DNA of 64,000 bases from JBCCBV01 sp039033855 (GCA_039033855.1 JBCCBV010000012.1:1-64000); one strand, 5' to 3'; counted from the stretch's first letter, positions 1 to 9,266 are shown. The notes: generated by a model from the letters alone, not told the origin. Program-made: numbers and translations.

Positions 1-848
1 GGACCGGTGTCGACCCCGCGGCGCTGGAGCGCGGGCACGAGCAACGCGGCCTGGGCGTCTTCGGCGATGAACACGCCGTCGATCCGCGGCTGACGGGACA
101 GCAGGTCGTCAACCAAACGGTCTGCCGCCTCGGCCAGCCGTCCAGAGTGGTTGGCGTCGAAGTGGATGCAGTACTCGTCGGAGACAGCACGCGGCAACTC
201 CACGGTGTCCGCGTGCACGCCCACCTCGGCCGCGGCGTTCAGAAAACCGCTGGCGTGCAGCCGGAGCGCGCGGTGGCTCGGCAGCATGTTGAGGTAGGCC
301 AGCCGCTCGCAACGCGCGTCGAGCAGATGCGTGGTCGCGATCCGGCCGATCTCGTCGTTGTTCGGCATGACCTGATCGCCCCACGCGGGACGGACCGGGT
401 TGCTCATCAGCCAAACCGTCGGCAGTTCGGCCAGTTGCTCGTCGACCCCGTCCAGCGGCATCACGCCGTGCGCAAGAATGCCGTCGGCGCGCGGACGGCC
501 AAGTTGCAGCGCACGCGCTTCGTCGGCGCTCGAAACGAACTTGACCGCAAGGTTGGCGTCCTGGTCGTCCAGGGTGGAGCCCACCCCCTCGACCAGCCGC
601 TGGAAGCCCGTAGACGGCTGACTTGTCTTGCTCGCGAACACGAGGAACAGGACGTTCGTGGTGCGTGCGGCTCGCCGGGAACCCCGCTTCGGGCCCGGCC
701 GGTTGGCCGGGGGGGTGTAGCCGAGTTCCTGCATCGCCCGACGCACGCTGGCCGCGGTGGACTCGGACACGCCGCCCCGCTGATTGATCACGCGAGAGAT
801 CGTGGCGTTGGACACGCCAGCACGTTGTGCGACTTCAGCAATGGACAT
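1..848 (-). CDS. LacI-family transcriptional regulator, 3' end outside the window
   Basis: This is a DNA-binding transcriptional regulator of the LacI/GalR family. The reading frame starts at the ATG at 848 with an N-terminal helix-turn-helix (MSIAEVAQRAGVSNATISRV) and the hinge region that binds the operator, followed by a periplasmic-binding-protein-like sugar-sensing domain. That domain contains motifs typical of the family, such as ADGILAHG, a central FLNAAAEVG segment and, near the edge, DGVFIAEDAQAALL. About 282 residues are visible; members are usually 330-350, so roughly 50-60 C-terminal residues and the stop lie beyond position 1. The regulated genes are probably outside the window, because the downstream side is cut off and the upstream neighbour is a divergent efflux operon 700 bp away. 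The effector cannot be told from the sequence. Confidence 0.9.
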   Translation of the reverse strand, partial: MSIAEVAQRAGVSNATISRVINQRGGVSESTAASVRRAMQELGYTPPANRPGPKRGSRRAARTTNVLFLVFASKTSQPSTGFQRLVEGVGSTLDDQDANLAVKFVSSADEARALQLGRPRADGILAHGVMPLDGVDEQLAELPTVWLMSNPVRPAWGDQVMPNNDEIGRIATTHLLDARCERLAYLNMLPSHRALRLHASGFLNAAAEVGVHADTVELPRAVSDEYCIHFDANHSGRLAEAADRLVDDLLSRQPRIDGVFIAEDAQAALLVPALQRRGVDTG

Positions 849-1576
849 GGTTACCTGCGACTCTGAAACGGGATGAGATGAAATTACACGGCACCGAAAC
901 TATCTACAAGGGAAAGTGCGTAAATGGCGGCTTTTGCAAAGCCGAAGTTTCATGAAAATTGCAGGGCAGGCACAGTGTCTCTGTGCCCATAGAATTTATA
1001 AAGTGATATATAGCAGTATTTGTGATCGATGCGGCCTGTTGAATCGGGAGCACTTTGCCGCGGCTGAAATGGCCTCTCCGGGTTGGATCAAGATGGGCCG
1101 TGGGGGTCATCTGGGGGGGCGCGGCCTGCGGATCCACGGACACCCGCCGGACCGACTGCCGTGCCTCTGGGCCAACCAGGCTTTCCAGCCCAGCGCCTTG
1201 GCCTTTGCCGGCATCGACATCTGGGGCGGCAACGACAGACCGCGACCGATTGCGACGGCGGCGATGCGCACTGCGACGGCTTGGGATTCCAGGGCTTGTT
1301 CCACGGTCCGCCGTGAGGAAATAGGTCTATCTAGAGAATAGGGTCCGCTGCCGTGCTTGCGGCCGAAACCCAAGCTCTGTTGTGGATCTCTCGATTGCAT
1401 GCCCGCAACCGGGGCCTTTGTTTTCGATTCGTGGTGATTTCGTAAGGCCGGGTCTGGCGCAAGCAAGCCGTCCTTGGCGTGAGCCAGACAAGCCGGCCGG
1501 CGAGCGCGTCAACCCTGCGTGTTGCGGTACGTCACCCCGCAGCCGTGTTGGCGCCCGGCACCTAAACTCCTCGGCC
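849..1576. other. Intergenic region between lacI-type gene and RND efflux operon
   Basis: No convincing gene is seen in these 728 bases. Short open frames on both strands (for example 916-1341 on + and 1107-1466 on -) have no recognisable domain or ribosome-binding site. The half next to the regulator (about 930-1030) is clearly more AT-rich than the rest and holds three symmetrical sequences, listed separately. The efflux operon's promoter should lie in the right half, but I cannot identify a convincing -35/-10 pair there. Confidence 0.6.
928..987. promoter_or_regulatory. Cluster of inverted repeats upstream of the LacI-family gene
   Basis: Three symmetrical elements lie within 60 bp. At 928-944, CGGCTTT and AAAGCCG flank a 3-base loop. 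At 948-957 there is a perfect 10-bp palindrome, TTTCATGAAA. At 969-987, GGCACAG and CTGTGCC flank five bases. LacI-family operators are usually palindromes of this size, so one or more could be the autoregulatory site. The AT-rich stretch just beyond (about 990-1030) would suit a promoter reading toward the regulator. The function is inferred from symmetry and position only. Confidence 0.4.
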
Positions 1577-2983
1577 ATGGCGAAGAGAGCCAATCGATTC
1601 TTCATCATCAGGCCGCTCTGTTTCGCGATTGTGCTGCCGATTGGCTGCGCCGAAGCGCCGCAGCGCCAGCCGTTGCCGCTGCAAGACCCGCCGCTCCTGT
1701 CGGCGCTCGGCGAAGACCCGCTCATCGAGCGGTGGTGGCAAGCGTTCGGCAACCCGCGTCTGAACGAAAGCGTCGAGCACGCCTTGGGGTCGAATTTCGA
1801 CCTCGTCGCGGCGTGGGAGCGGGTGCAACAAGCGAAGGCCGCGGTTCGGCGAGAGCGGGCTGACTTGTTCCCCGAACTCGACGGCGTTGGCGACGTGCAA
1901 TACGACCGCCGGAGCGGGCAGGGCGAGGACATCGAGTTCGGGCTGGGGTTGCAAGCGTCGTACGAAGTGGACCTGTGGGGTCGCATCCAATCGCGTGTGG
2001 AGGCCGAACGCTTGCGTATGGAGGCCACCCGTCAGGACTACCGCGCCGCGGCGGTCGGGCTCTCGGCCGAGGTGGCCCTTGCCTGGTACACGCTTGCGGA
2101 AGCACGGATGCAGGTCGAACTCGCCGAGAGCCAGGTGCGCACCAACCGGCAGCTTGCGGAGCTGGTTGAGGCCCGCTTCCGGGTCGGGCAGGTCCGGCAG
2201 GCCGACCTGCTGAGGCAACGGCAACTGGTGGAGGCAACGATCGAAGAGCTCGCGATTGCGACCGGCTTGGCCGAGGTCGCGTCGCACCGGCTCGCGATCC
2301 TCGTAGGCAGGCCGCCGCAGACCCCGGAGGTTGCGGCCGCCTGGGCGCTGAACGACCTTCCGCCTGCACCCGAAGTCGGGCTGCCGTCCGAGCTGCTGCA
2401 GCGCCGGCCGGATGTCGTGAGCGCGTTGTTGGCACTCGAAGCGTCGGACAGGGACGTGGCGGCCGCGGTGCGCGATCAATACCCCAGCGTGAACCTGTCG
2501 GCCTCGATCCGTACGGCCGCCGAGCGTCCCGAGCGGTTGTTTGAGGAGTGGGTGCTGTCGCTCGCCGGCCAGGCCGTGACCCCGCTGGTGGACGGCGGGC
2601 TTCGGCGCGCGGAGGTCGACCGCAGCGTGGCCCAGCGTCGCGAACTCTTGGCCACCTATGGCCAGGTTGTCCTGAACGCGATGGGCGAAGTCGAAGACGC
2701 GGTCGCGCTCGAACGGTCTCAATCTCGCGAGATCGAGAGCCTCCGTGCCCAACTCGATCTGGCCACCGAGACCACTCGTCAGTTGCGGCTGCAATACTTC
2801 AACGGCGCGATCGGATACATCGACGTGCTCACCGCGATTCAAGACCAGCAGGAACTCGAGCGCGATGTGCTTGAGGCCCGGCTCGACGCGGTCGCATTCC
2901 GGATTGCGCTGTACCGCGCGTTGGCCGGTGGCTTCCCCACGCCGCTGGAGCCGGCCTTGGCTTTGGAGGCAGGCGATGGATAA
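1577..2983 (+). CDS. RND efflux outer-membrane lipoprotein, TolC/NodT family
   Basis: This is the outer-membrane channel of a tripartite efflux pump. The ATG at 1577 is preferred over an in-frame ATG at 1382 because it begins directly with a lipoprotein signal peptide: basic MAKRANR, a hydrophobic core and a cysteine at residue 24 (PIGC). The mature protein has the two repeated outer-membrane efflux halves rich in long alpha-helices (ERVQQAKAAVRRERADLFPE near residue 80; the conserved RRPDV near 280). At 468 residues it has normal length for NodT-type proteins. The last 8 bases overlap the adaptor gene, so the two are probably translationally coupled. The exported substrate cannot be predicted. 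Confidence 0.93.
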   Translation: MAKRANRFFIIRPLCFAIVLPIGCAEAPQRQPLPLQDPPLLSALGEDPLIERWWQAFGNPRLNESVEHALGSNFDLVAAWERVQQAKAAVRRERADLFPELDGVGDVQYDRRSGQGEDIEFGLGLQASYEVDLWGRIQSRVEAERLRMEATRQDYRAAAVGLSAEVALAWYTLAEARMQVELAESQVRTNRQLAELVEARFRVGQVRQADLLRQRQLVEATIEELAIATGLAEVASHRLAILVGRPPQTPEVAAAWALNDLPPAPEVGLPSELLQRRPDVVSALLALEASDRDVAAAVRDQYPSVNLSASIRTAAERPERLFEEWVLSLAGQAVTPLVDGGLRRAEVDRSVAQRRELLATYGQVVLNAMGEVEDAVALERSQSREIESLRAQLDLATETTRQLRLQYFNGAIGYIDVLTAIQDQQELERDVLEARLDAVAFRIALYRALAGGFPTPLEPALALEAGDG

Positions 2984-4190
2984 GCCCCGGCCCCTGCGGG
3001 GTGTCCTGGCGTCGCGCGTGTTCGTGAGCGTGGTGTGTTGCGTGTTGTTGTTGGTCGGTGCGGCGGTCGGCGTGAGCTTGATCTTCGCCACCGAACCCGA
3101 GGCCGTGCGCGACGGCGCCGTGCGCGAGAGCGCGGCCCTGGTGCAGACCCTGGCCGTGCGCAAAGGGGACCACCGCCCGCGATTCATCACGCTCGGCCGG
3201 GTCGAGCCTGCGCGCGAGGTGGTCTTCAGCTCGCGCGTGGAAGGGCAGATCGAACAGATTTGCCCCGTGTTCGTGCCAGGAGGAATCGTCGAGAAGGGCC
3301 GTCCGTTGGCGGTGCTCGACGACAGCGACTACAAGCAAAGTTTCGCCATCCGTCAGGCCGAACGCGATCAGGTGAAGATGCGCCTGGATATCGAACGGGG
3401 CATCCAGCGCGTGGCGCGAATGGAGTATGAGTCGTTCGGCGAAGAGATCGGCGAGGAAAACCGCGGCTTGGTGCTGCGCGAGCCGCAGATCGCGGCGCTG
3501 CAGTCCGAGCTGGCGTCTGCGGAGGCTTCGGTCGAGCTCGCACGGCTGCAAGTCAAAAGGACGCGGGTCGAGGCGCCCTTTGACGCCCAGGTCCTCACAC
3601 GTCTTGTCGATGTGGGCTCGCAGCTTGCGCCGGGTCAGCCGCTTGGCCGGTTGGTGGGCACCCGTGAATACTGGGTGATCGCGACGCTGCCGCTGCGCCA
3701 CTTGCCGTGGATCGAGCTCGAAGCGGGGGCCGCGACGCCGGACGCAGCCATCCGTCACACCACGGCCTGGCCGACGGGCGAAAGCCGCTCGGGGCGCGTG
3801 GAAGGTTTGATCGGCACGATCGATCCCGAGACCCGGCTTGCCCGGCTGCGGATCAGCGTGGCCGACCCGCTCGCCCGCGACACGCCGGGGATGCCGCTGG
3901 TGCTGGAGACCATTGTCGAGGTCGCGATTCAGGGCCGTGCCTTGCCGGGCTGCTTCCGTGTTCGGCGCGACCACCTCCGGCAGAACGAAACGCTGTGGAT
4001 CGATGCCGACGGCAAGTTGGAGGTCCGCGAGGTCGTCATCGCCGTGCGCGATGCGGAGTACGTGTACATCACCGAGGGCTTGCAGGACGGGGACCACATC
4101 GTCACCAGCACGCTGGCCACGGTGACGCCTGGCATCCCGCTCCGGCGTGCGACGCTTGAAAGTGCTGCGCTGAGCGAGGCCGACCCGTGA
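2976..4190 (+). CDS. RND efflux periplasmic adaptor subunit, HlyD/MFP family
   Basis: This membrane-fusion protein links the inner-membrane RND permease to the outer-membrane channel. The ATG at 2976 overlaps the end of the preceding lipoprotein gene and gives a 404-residue product with one N-terminal membrane anchor (about residues 13-38). A lipoyl/barrel-sandwich half-motif follows (EVVFSSRVEGQIEQI, then GGIVEKGRPLAVLDDSDY), then a coiled-coil hairpin, and the second half (VKRTRVEAPFDAQVL) closes the barrel. The C-terminal beta-barrel and membrane-proximal domains include a conserved GLQDGDHIV segment. The gene ends in GTGA, sharing four bases with the permease start. The domain order is as expected for the family, with no defect visible. 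Confidence 0.93.
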   Translation: MDKPRPLRGVLASRVFVSVVCCVLLLVGAAVGVSLIFATEPEAVRDGAVRESAALVQTLAVRKGDHRPRFITLGRVEPAREVVFSSRVEGQIEQICPVFVPGGIVEKGRPLAVLDDSDYKQSFAIRQAERDQVKMRLDIERGIQRVARMEYESFGEEIGEENRGLVLREPQIAALQSELASAEASVELARLQVKRTRVEAPFDAQVLTRLVDVGSQLAPGQPLGRLVGTREYWVIATLPLRHLPWIELEAGAATPDAAIRHTTAWPTGESRSGRVEGLIGTIDPETRLARLRISVADPLARDTPGMPLVLETIVEVAIQGRALPGCFRVRRDHLRQNETLWIDADGKLEVREVVIAVRDAEYVYITEGLQDGDHIVTSTLATVTPGIPLRRATLESAALSEADP

Positions 4191-7100
4191 GCCGTCGTGG
4201 CGAGGAAGACAACCTGGCTTCCGGCCCGATCGCGTGGATGGCCCGGCACCCGATGGCGGCCAACCTGTTGATGGTCGTGCTCATCGGCGGCGGCGTGTGG
4301 GCGGCCCTGAAAGCGCAGAAAGAGGTCTTCCCCCAGTTCGAGTTGGACGTGGTTTCGGTCGGGGTCGGCTACCCGGGCGCGGCGCCGTCTGAGGTCGAGC
4401 AAGGCATCCTCCGACCCGTGGAAGAGGCGATCCGCGGCGTGGATGGCATCCGCGAGATCACCTCTACCGCCCGAGAAGGCCGCGGCTCGGTCAGCATCGA
4501 GTTGGTGTCCGGCGCCGACCGGGGCAAAGCCTTTCAAGACGTCGAGCAGGCCGTCAGCCGTATCCGCACCTTCCCCGACGACATCGAACAGCCCGAGGTG
4601 CAGCTGCGCTCCCGCCAGCGCGAGGTGATGACGGTGGGCCTGTACGGCGACATCGACGTGTGGGCCTTGCGGAAGCTCGGCGAACAGCTGCGCGACGAGC
4701 TGCGGGCCACCGGCGAGATCACACAGATCGAACTCGGCAATGCGCCGGGCTACGTCACCCACGTGGAAATCCCACGCGAACAGTTGCGGGTGTACGGGCT
4801 CACGCTGCCGCAGATCGCCGCGCGCATCGAGGCCTCGAGCGAAGACGTGGCCGCCGGTTCGCTCGAAGCCAACTCGGGCGAGGTCTTGCTGCGCGTGGCG
4901 TCGCGTAAGCAGCTCGCGCCCGAGTTCGAGAAGCTCGAGCTGATCGCCAACGACAACGGCGGCGTGGTCCGGCTGGGCGATATCGCGCACGTCTACGACG
5001 GCTTCGAGGACGCGGGCTTCCACTCGCTGTTCAACCAGAAGCCTTCGATTGAAATCGATATCTACCGGGTGGGCGACCAGTCGCCGTTGCGGATCGCCAA
5101 AGTGGTGAGCACGGCCCTGGCCGATTTCGAGGCGCGCTTGCCGGCAGGGGTGTCGGTCCGCATCGACAACAACAACGCCGAAGACTTCCGCCGACGTCTG
5201 GGGTTGGTCATCCACAACGGGCTGGTGGCGGTGGCCATTGTCCTGGTCATCCTCGCGCTGTTCCTCGAAACCCGCCTGGCCTTCTGGGTGATGATGGGCA
5301 TGGCGATCTCGTTCATCGGCGGCGTGCTGGCGTTGCCCGGCGTCGACGTCAGCATCAACATGATCTCCCTGTTCGGGTTCCTGATCGTGCTCGGCATCGT
5401 GGTCGACGACGCGGTGGTGGTTGGCGAGAATGTTTACGAGCACCGCAGCCGGGGAGAAGGGCGGTTGGCGGCGGCGGTCCACGGCGCCCGCGAAGTCGCC
5501 GGGCCGGTCACCTTCAGCATCCTGACGAACATCGTGGCGTTTATCCCGCTTCTGTTCATACCGGGGGAAACGGGCAAGTTCTGGTCGCCGTTGCCCGTGG
5601 TGGTGATCGTCGTCCTGGCGGTTTCGCTGTTCGAGGCCTTGTTCATCCTGCCCGCGCACCTGGCCCACGTGAAGCGGGGCGGGGTTCGGACGGGCTTGCC
5701 CGGACGGCTGCACGGGGCGCAGCAGTCTTTTTCGCGCGGGTTCTCGGCGGGGGTCGACCGGCTGTATCGCCCTTTGCTCGCGCGGTCGCTTCGGTATCGC
5801 TACGTGACGGTCGCCGCCGGCATCGCCGTGTTTGTGGTGGTCGCCGGCTACGCGAGCAGCGCGCACATGGGCTTGATCCTCATGCCCGAGGTTTCCGCGG
5901 ACGAAATCGAGGCCGGCATCCGCCTGCCCGTCGGCACCACGCCCGACCAGGCCGCCGAGATCGCCTTGGCGGTGACCGAAGCGAGCCTGCAGATGTTCGA
6001 GCGGCACAACCTCGACCAGGTCGCCGAAGGCATCAAGACCAACGTGCGCGGCGGCACGCGGTTTGTCGATGTCGAGATCGTCATGAAACCCCCCGACGAG
6101 CGCGACATGACCTCGGCTCAGGTCATCGAGCTGTGGCGGCAGTCCATCGGCGACCTGCCCGGCGTCGTGCAAATCTCCTTCGAGGCCGAGCGCGGCCCCG
6201 GGGGCTTCCGCCAGGACATCAGCGTGGACTTGAGCCACAACGACATCAACGTGCTCGAGCAAGCCACCGCCGCGTTTGTGCAGCAACTACAAGCGTTCTC
6301 CAACACGCGCGACGTAAACGACAACTACAACAAGGGCAAGAAGCAGTTCGACATCGAGCTCTTGCCCGAGGGGCGGGCGCTCGGGTTCACCCCGGACGTT
6401 GTTGGCGAACAGCTGCGCGGCGCCTTCGTGGGCTCGCTGGCGCTGCGGCTGCTCCGGGGGACCGATGAGATCGAGGTGCGGGTCAAGCTCCCCGAGGCCC
6501 AGCGGAAAGACCTGTACCACCTGGAGGACCTGATCGTCCGCTCGCCCGACGGGGTCGAGGCGCCCCTGCTCGACGTGGCCCGGCTGCGCGAGAGTGAATC
6601 GTTTACCTCGATCACCCGCCGCAACGGCAGGCGGATTGTCAACGTGTCCGCCGACGTGGAACCCAACCGGGCCGTGGGCCGGGTGATCTCCGCGCTCGAA
6701 ACCGAGGTGCTCCCCGCGCTGCGGAGCGACTTCCCCGGCCTGACGTGGAGCTTCGAGGGCGCCGACGCGGAACTGCGCGAGGCCACGAGCGCCTTGTGGA
6801 GCGGGTACCTCTTGGCCATGCTCGTGATCTACGCGCTTTTGGCCGTCGCCTTTGGCAGTTACCTGCAACCGGTGATCGTGCTCGCCGCGATCCCCTTTGG
6901 CGTTGTGGGCGCCGTCCTCGGTCATATCTTGCTGGGTTACGACCTGTCGCTGATCAGCATGATGGGGATGATCGCGCTCTCCGGCGTCGTCGTGAACGAC
7001 TCGCTGATCATGATCGACTACGCCAACAAGCGTCGGGGCGAGGCCTCGGCGTTCGACGCGATGCTCCGGGCCGGGGTCAGGCGCTTCCGCCCGATTTTTT

Positions 7101-7312
7101 TAACCACCGCGACGACGTTTGCCGGGTTAACGCCCATCATCTTCGAGCCTTCGTTGCAAGCCCAGTACATCATTCCCATGGCGATTTCGCTGGGGTTTGG
7201 CATCGTGTTCTCCACCGCGGTGATCTTGCTGCTTGTGCCGTGCCTGTACCTGATCCTGGACGACGTTGGGCGCATCGCGAAGAATCGGCAGCCCGCGCCG
7301 CCAACGCAATGA
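4187..7312 (+). CDS. RND efflux inner-membrane permease, AcrB/MMPL superfamily
   Basis: This is the proton-driven inner-membrane transporter of the pump. It starts with GTG overlapping the adaptor stop and encodes 1041 residues, the usual RND length. The first membrane helix follows MARHPMAANLLM, and the large porter loops come next. TM4 contains IVVDDAVVVGENVYEH, with the paired aspartates of the proton relay; the second half repeats the fold, with the MGMIALSGVVVNDSLIMIDY segment corresponding to TM10. It resembles the broad class of Planctomycete permeases (SupeFamily AcrB-like, heavy-metal or hydrophobe exporters), and the substrate is not predictable. No regulator of TetR or MarR type is adjacent; the nearest is the divergent LacI-family gene. 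Confidence 0.94.
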   Translation: MSRRGEEDNLASGPIAWMARHPMAANLLMVVLIGGGVWAALKAQKEVFPQFELDVVSVGVGYPGAAPSEVEQGILRPVEEAIRGVDGIREITSTAREGRGSVSIELVSGADRGKAFQDVEQAVSRIRTFPDDIEQPEVQLRSRQREVMTVGLYGDIDVWALRKLGEQLRDELRATGEITQIELGNAPGYVTHVEIPREQLRVYGLTLPQIAARIEASSEDVAAGSLEANSGEVLLRVASRKQLAPEFEKLELIANDNGGVVRLGDIAHVYDGFEDAGFHSLFNQKPSIEIDIYRVGDQSPLRIAKVVSTALADFEARLPAGVSVRIDNNNAEDFRRRLGLVIHNGLVAVAIVLVILALFLETRLAFWVMMGMAISFIGGVLALPGVDVSINMISLFGFLIVLGIVVDDAVVVGENVYEHRSRGEGRLAAAVHGAREVAGPVTFSILTNIVAFIPLLFIPGETGKFWSPLPVVVIVVLAVSLFEALFILPAHLAHVKRGGVRTGLPGRLHGAQQSFSRGFSAGVDRLYRPLLARSLRYRYVTVAAGIAVFVVVAGYASSAHMGLILMPEVSADEIEAGIRLPVGTTPDQAAEIALAVTEASLQMFERHNLDQVAEGIKTNVRGGTRFVDVEIVMKPPDERDMTSAQVIELWRQSIGDLPGVVQISFEAERGPGGFRQDISVDLSHNDINVLEQATAAFVQQLQAFSNTRDVNDNYNKGKKQFDIELLPEGRALGFTPDVVGEQLRGAFVGSLALRLLRGTDEIEVRVKLPEAQRKDLYHLEDLIVRSPDGVEAPLLDVARLRESESFTSITRRNGRRIVNVSADVEPNRAVGRVISALETEVLPALRSDFPGLTWSFEGADAELREATSALWSGYLLAMLVIYALLAVAFGSYLQPVIVLAAIPFGVVGAVLGHILLGYDLSLISMMGMIALSGVVVNDSLIMIDYANKRRGEASAFDAMLRAGVRRFRPIFLTTATTFAGLTPIIFEPSLQAQYIIPMAISLGFGIVFSTAVILLLVPCLYLILDDVGRIAKNRQPAPPTQ

Positions 7313-7396
7313 AGCGGCGGAGCCTATGCGTTGATTTTGAGCTATCGATCCCGACACGATTTGCCATCGCGGGCAGACGTTGCCGGGGCAGATGCA

Positions 7397-7470
7397 TGGG
7401 CGATACAGGACTCGAACCTGTGACCTCACGCGTGTGAAGCGTGCGCTCTAGCCAACTGAGCTAATCGCCC
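7397..7470 (-). tRNA. tRNA-Val (anticodon CAC)
   Basis: The minus strand folds into a complete cloverleaf: acceptor GGGCGAT/ATCGCCC with discriminator A, D stem GCTC/GAGC with a nine-base loop, anticodon stem CACGC/GCGTG around loop TTCACAC, a five-base variable loop, and T arm ACAGG-TTCGAGT-CCTGT. The anticodon CAC reads GTG valine codons, which are heavily used in this genome. CCA is not encoded. The gene is 74 nt long. Confidence 0.97.
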
Positions 7471-7537
7471 GAAATGTGGCACGGCATTGTATCGCGGTGG
7501 GGCGGCGTGGTCACCCGGGTTGTCAGGCACATCCAAC

Positions 7538-8005
7538 TCATCCGGCGATGGCCGCTTCGTGCTCGGCGATCAGGTCGTACAGCGCCTGGCCGGTGGGGGC
7601 CTGCTTCAAGCGGTTGCGGAACGCCTCATCCGTCAGCATCCGGCTGATGCGGGCCAAGGCCTGGATGTGCGGGCCGGTCTGATCGCTGGGCGAGGCCAGC
7701 AGCATGATGAGGTCGACCGGCTTGCCGTCGATGGCGCCGAACTCGATGCCTTTGGGCTCCAGGCCGACCGCCATGCGGAGTCGGTCGATGCCGTCGGCTT
7801 TGCCGTGCGGGATGGCGATGCCGTGGCCGATGCCGGTGGTGCGGGTCTTTTCGCGGGCCCAGATGGCTTGGCGCAGGGCCTCGCCGTCTTGGACGCCGGT
7901 GTTCTGGACGAGCACGTTGGCCAGGGAGTCGATGGCCTGCTGTTTGTCGTCGACCTGGAGGGGGGCGATGACGCAGTCGGCCTGCAAAATATCTGTAATA
8001 CGCAT
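7538..8005 (-). CDS. PTS EIIA-like protein (PtsN/fructose type)
   Basis: This 155-residue protein is a cytoplasmic EIIA of the mannitol/fructose class. It carries the active-site block GHGIAIPHGK, with histidine 67 as the expected phospho-acceptor, and later LIMLLASP, typical of PtsN-like proteins. No membrane EIIB/EIIC component is encoded nearby, so a regulatory role (PtsN/nitrogen-PTS-like) is more likely than sugar uptake. Solitary EIIA genes of this kind are common in Planctomycetes. It is divergent from the HTH/transmembrane protein gene, sharing a 227-bp intergenic region. The start ATG at 8005 gives the normal family N terminus (MRITDIL). Confidence 0.92.
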   Translation of the reverse strand: MRITDILQADCVIAPLQVDDKQQAIDSLANVLVQNTGVQDGEALRQAIWAREKTRTTGIGHGIAIPHGKADGIDRLRMAVGLEPKGIEFGAIDGKPVDLIMLLASPSDQTGPHIQALARISRMLTDEAFRNRLKQAPTGQALYDLIAEHEAAIAG

Positions 8006-8160
8006 CGGCCTGGCGTCCCGTCCGGGTGCTTACGCGAGCGGAGAAGCGTACCGGGCCGGCCTTGGGGCGGCAACACGGCCGCCGGCTCTACTCGGCGTGC
8101 CTCGCCCGGCACCGGGACGCAATTCTTCGCCTTGCGGTGGGCCGCGGGCCCGAGGTATCT

Positions 8161-8179
8161 TGTAAGCAAGGTGTAAGCA
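8161..8179. repeat. Direct repeat TGTAAGCA x2 in divergent promoter region
   Basis: TGTAAGCA occurs at 8161-8168 and 8172-8179, 11 bp apart, about one helical turn. It lies between the EIIA gene and the HTH/transmembrane gene, about 55 bp before the latter's start. The spacing suits a regulator binding two successive major grooves. The function is inferred only. Confidence 0.35.
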
Positions 8180-8232
8180 GGGCTTGCGAGCCCTCCACGC
8201 CGTCCCCCCGACCGATCTGGAGCCCCCGCGCT

Positions 8233-9189
8233 ATGGCCAAGATGTTCTACACGTTGCAGGAAGCCGCCGAGCGGCTCGGAGTGGCCGAGGATCAGGTCAA
8301 AGAAATGGCCTCGCGCGGCGAACTCCAGCAGTTCCGCGACCGCGACAAGCTGATGTTCAAGCGCGACCAGGTCGACGCGGCCGCTGGGCCGGAGGACGAG
8401 GACGCCACCACGGCGCTCGACGAGTCGGCGGGCCCGATCGCCTTGGCCGAAAGCGGCGGGTTCGACCTGTCCGACACCCGGGCCGAAGAAGCCATCGACC
8501 TGGCCGACGATTCGGTGGCCCCCAGCCCCGGTTCGAGCACGGGTACCGGCACGGGCGTCAGCGTGTTCGACGCGGGCGAGATCGACGCCGCCGACCCCAT
8601 GGCCCAAACGCAGGTCACGCGCGAAGACTCGGGCCTTGGCCTGGGCGGCGATGAAGACCTGGCCCTCGAATCCGTGGGCTCGGGCTCGGGCCTGCTCGAC
8701 CTCACGCGCGAGTCGGACGACACCAGCCTGGGCGCCGAACTGCTTGACGACATCTACACCGGGGGGGGCACCGCCGCGGACGTGCCGCTCGAAGCCTCGG
8801 CGGCCGGTTCGTCGGGCGTATTCGACTCTGCGGTGGCGATGGAAACCGGTTCGTCCTCGCCCTCGGGGATGGACAACCTGGGCGGCGGCGATTTTGAAGA
8901 AGACGTCGACGCCCCGGCGCCCACGGCGGCCCCCGTGCTGGCCAGCGCTCCATCCGACGCGGCCGGCAGCGGGTTCGGCGCCGGCGTCATGCTCGGCGTG
9001 CTGGTGACGCTGGTGCTCGGCCTGTTCATCGTCATCCCCGCCATGGCCGGCTTCCAAAGCACGGTGCTCGGTCTGCTGGGCGGCGACCCGATCGACCTGA
9101 TGCGCATCTGGATGGTGGCCGGCGGCCTGCTGGTGGTCAGCATCGTGCTCGGCGTAGGCGGGGCCCTGGTCGGCAAGGCCTCGGGTTGA
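8233..9189 (+). CDS. Helix-turn-helix protein with acidic linker and C-terminal membrane helices
   Basis: This 318-residue protein has an N-terminal excisionase/MerR-like HTH of about 50 residues (YTLQEAAERLGVAEDQVKEM, then GELQQFRDRDKLMFKRDQVD). A roughly 200-residue linker rich in Asp, Glu, Ser and Gly and free of obvious fold follows, then two C-terminal membrane segments (about 255-280 and 295-315). The layout is familiar from Planctomycete genomes, where the HTH resembles those that bind DNA or a protein partner. The membrane anchor suggests a membrane-tethered DNA- or protein-binding factor. The ATG at 8233 is the only start that leaves the HTH intact without junk ahead. Its function is unknown. 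Confidence 0.8.
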   Translation: MAKMFYTLQEAAERLGVAEDQVKEMASRGELQQFRDRDKLMFKRDQVDAAAGPEDEDATTALDESAGPIALAESGGFDLSDTRAEEAIDLADDSVAPSPGSSTGTGTGVSVFDAGEIDAADPMAQTQVTREDSGLGLGGDEDLALESVGSGSGLLDLTRESDDTSLGAELLDDIYTGGGTAADVPLEASAAGSSGVFDSAVAMETGSSSPSGMDNLGGGDFEEDVDAPAPTAAPVLASAPSDAAGSGFGAGVMLGVLVTLVLGLFIVIPAMAGFQSTVLGLLGGDPIDLMRIWMVAGGLLVVSIVLGVGGALVGKASG

Positions 9190-9266
9190 TCGACCGGGCG
9201 GGCTTGTCCAACCACGCAGCCGCGGCGCAAACGCGGACCGTATCGCCCGACCGGGCCCGTTGACGC

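Noticed and set aside
916..1466. Overlapping open frames on both strands upstream of the efflux operon
   Set aside because: They lack a ribosome-binding site, recognisable domain or the codon pattern of neighbouring genes; several frames are open simultaneously because of high GC.
3929..6286. A 785-codon minus-strand open frame across the RND permease
   Set aside because: The protein is His/Asp/Arg-rich without domains and lies opposite a permease with complete conserved motifs; it is a shadow of the real gene.
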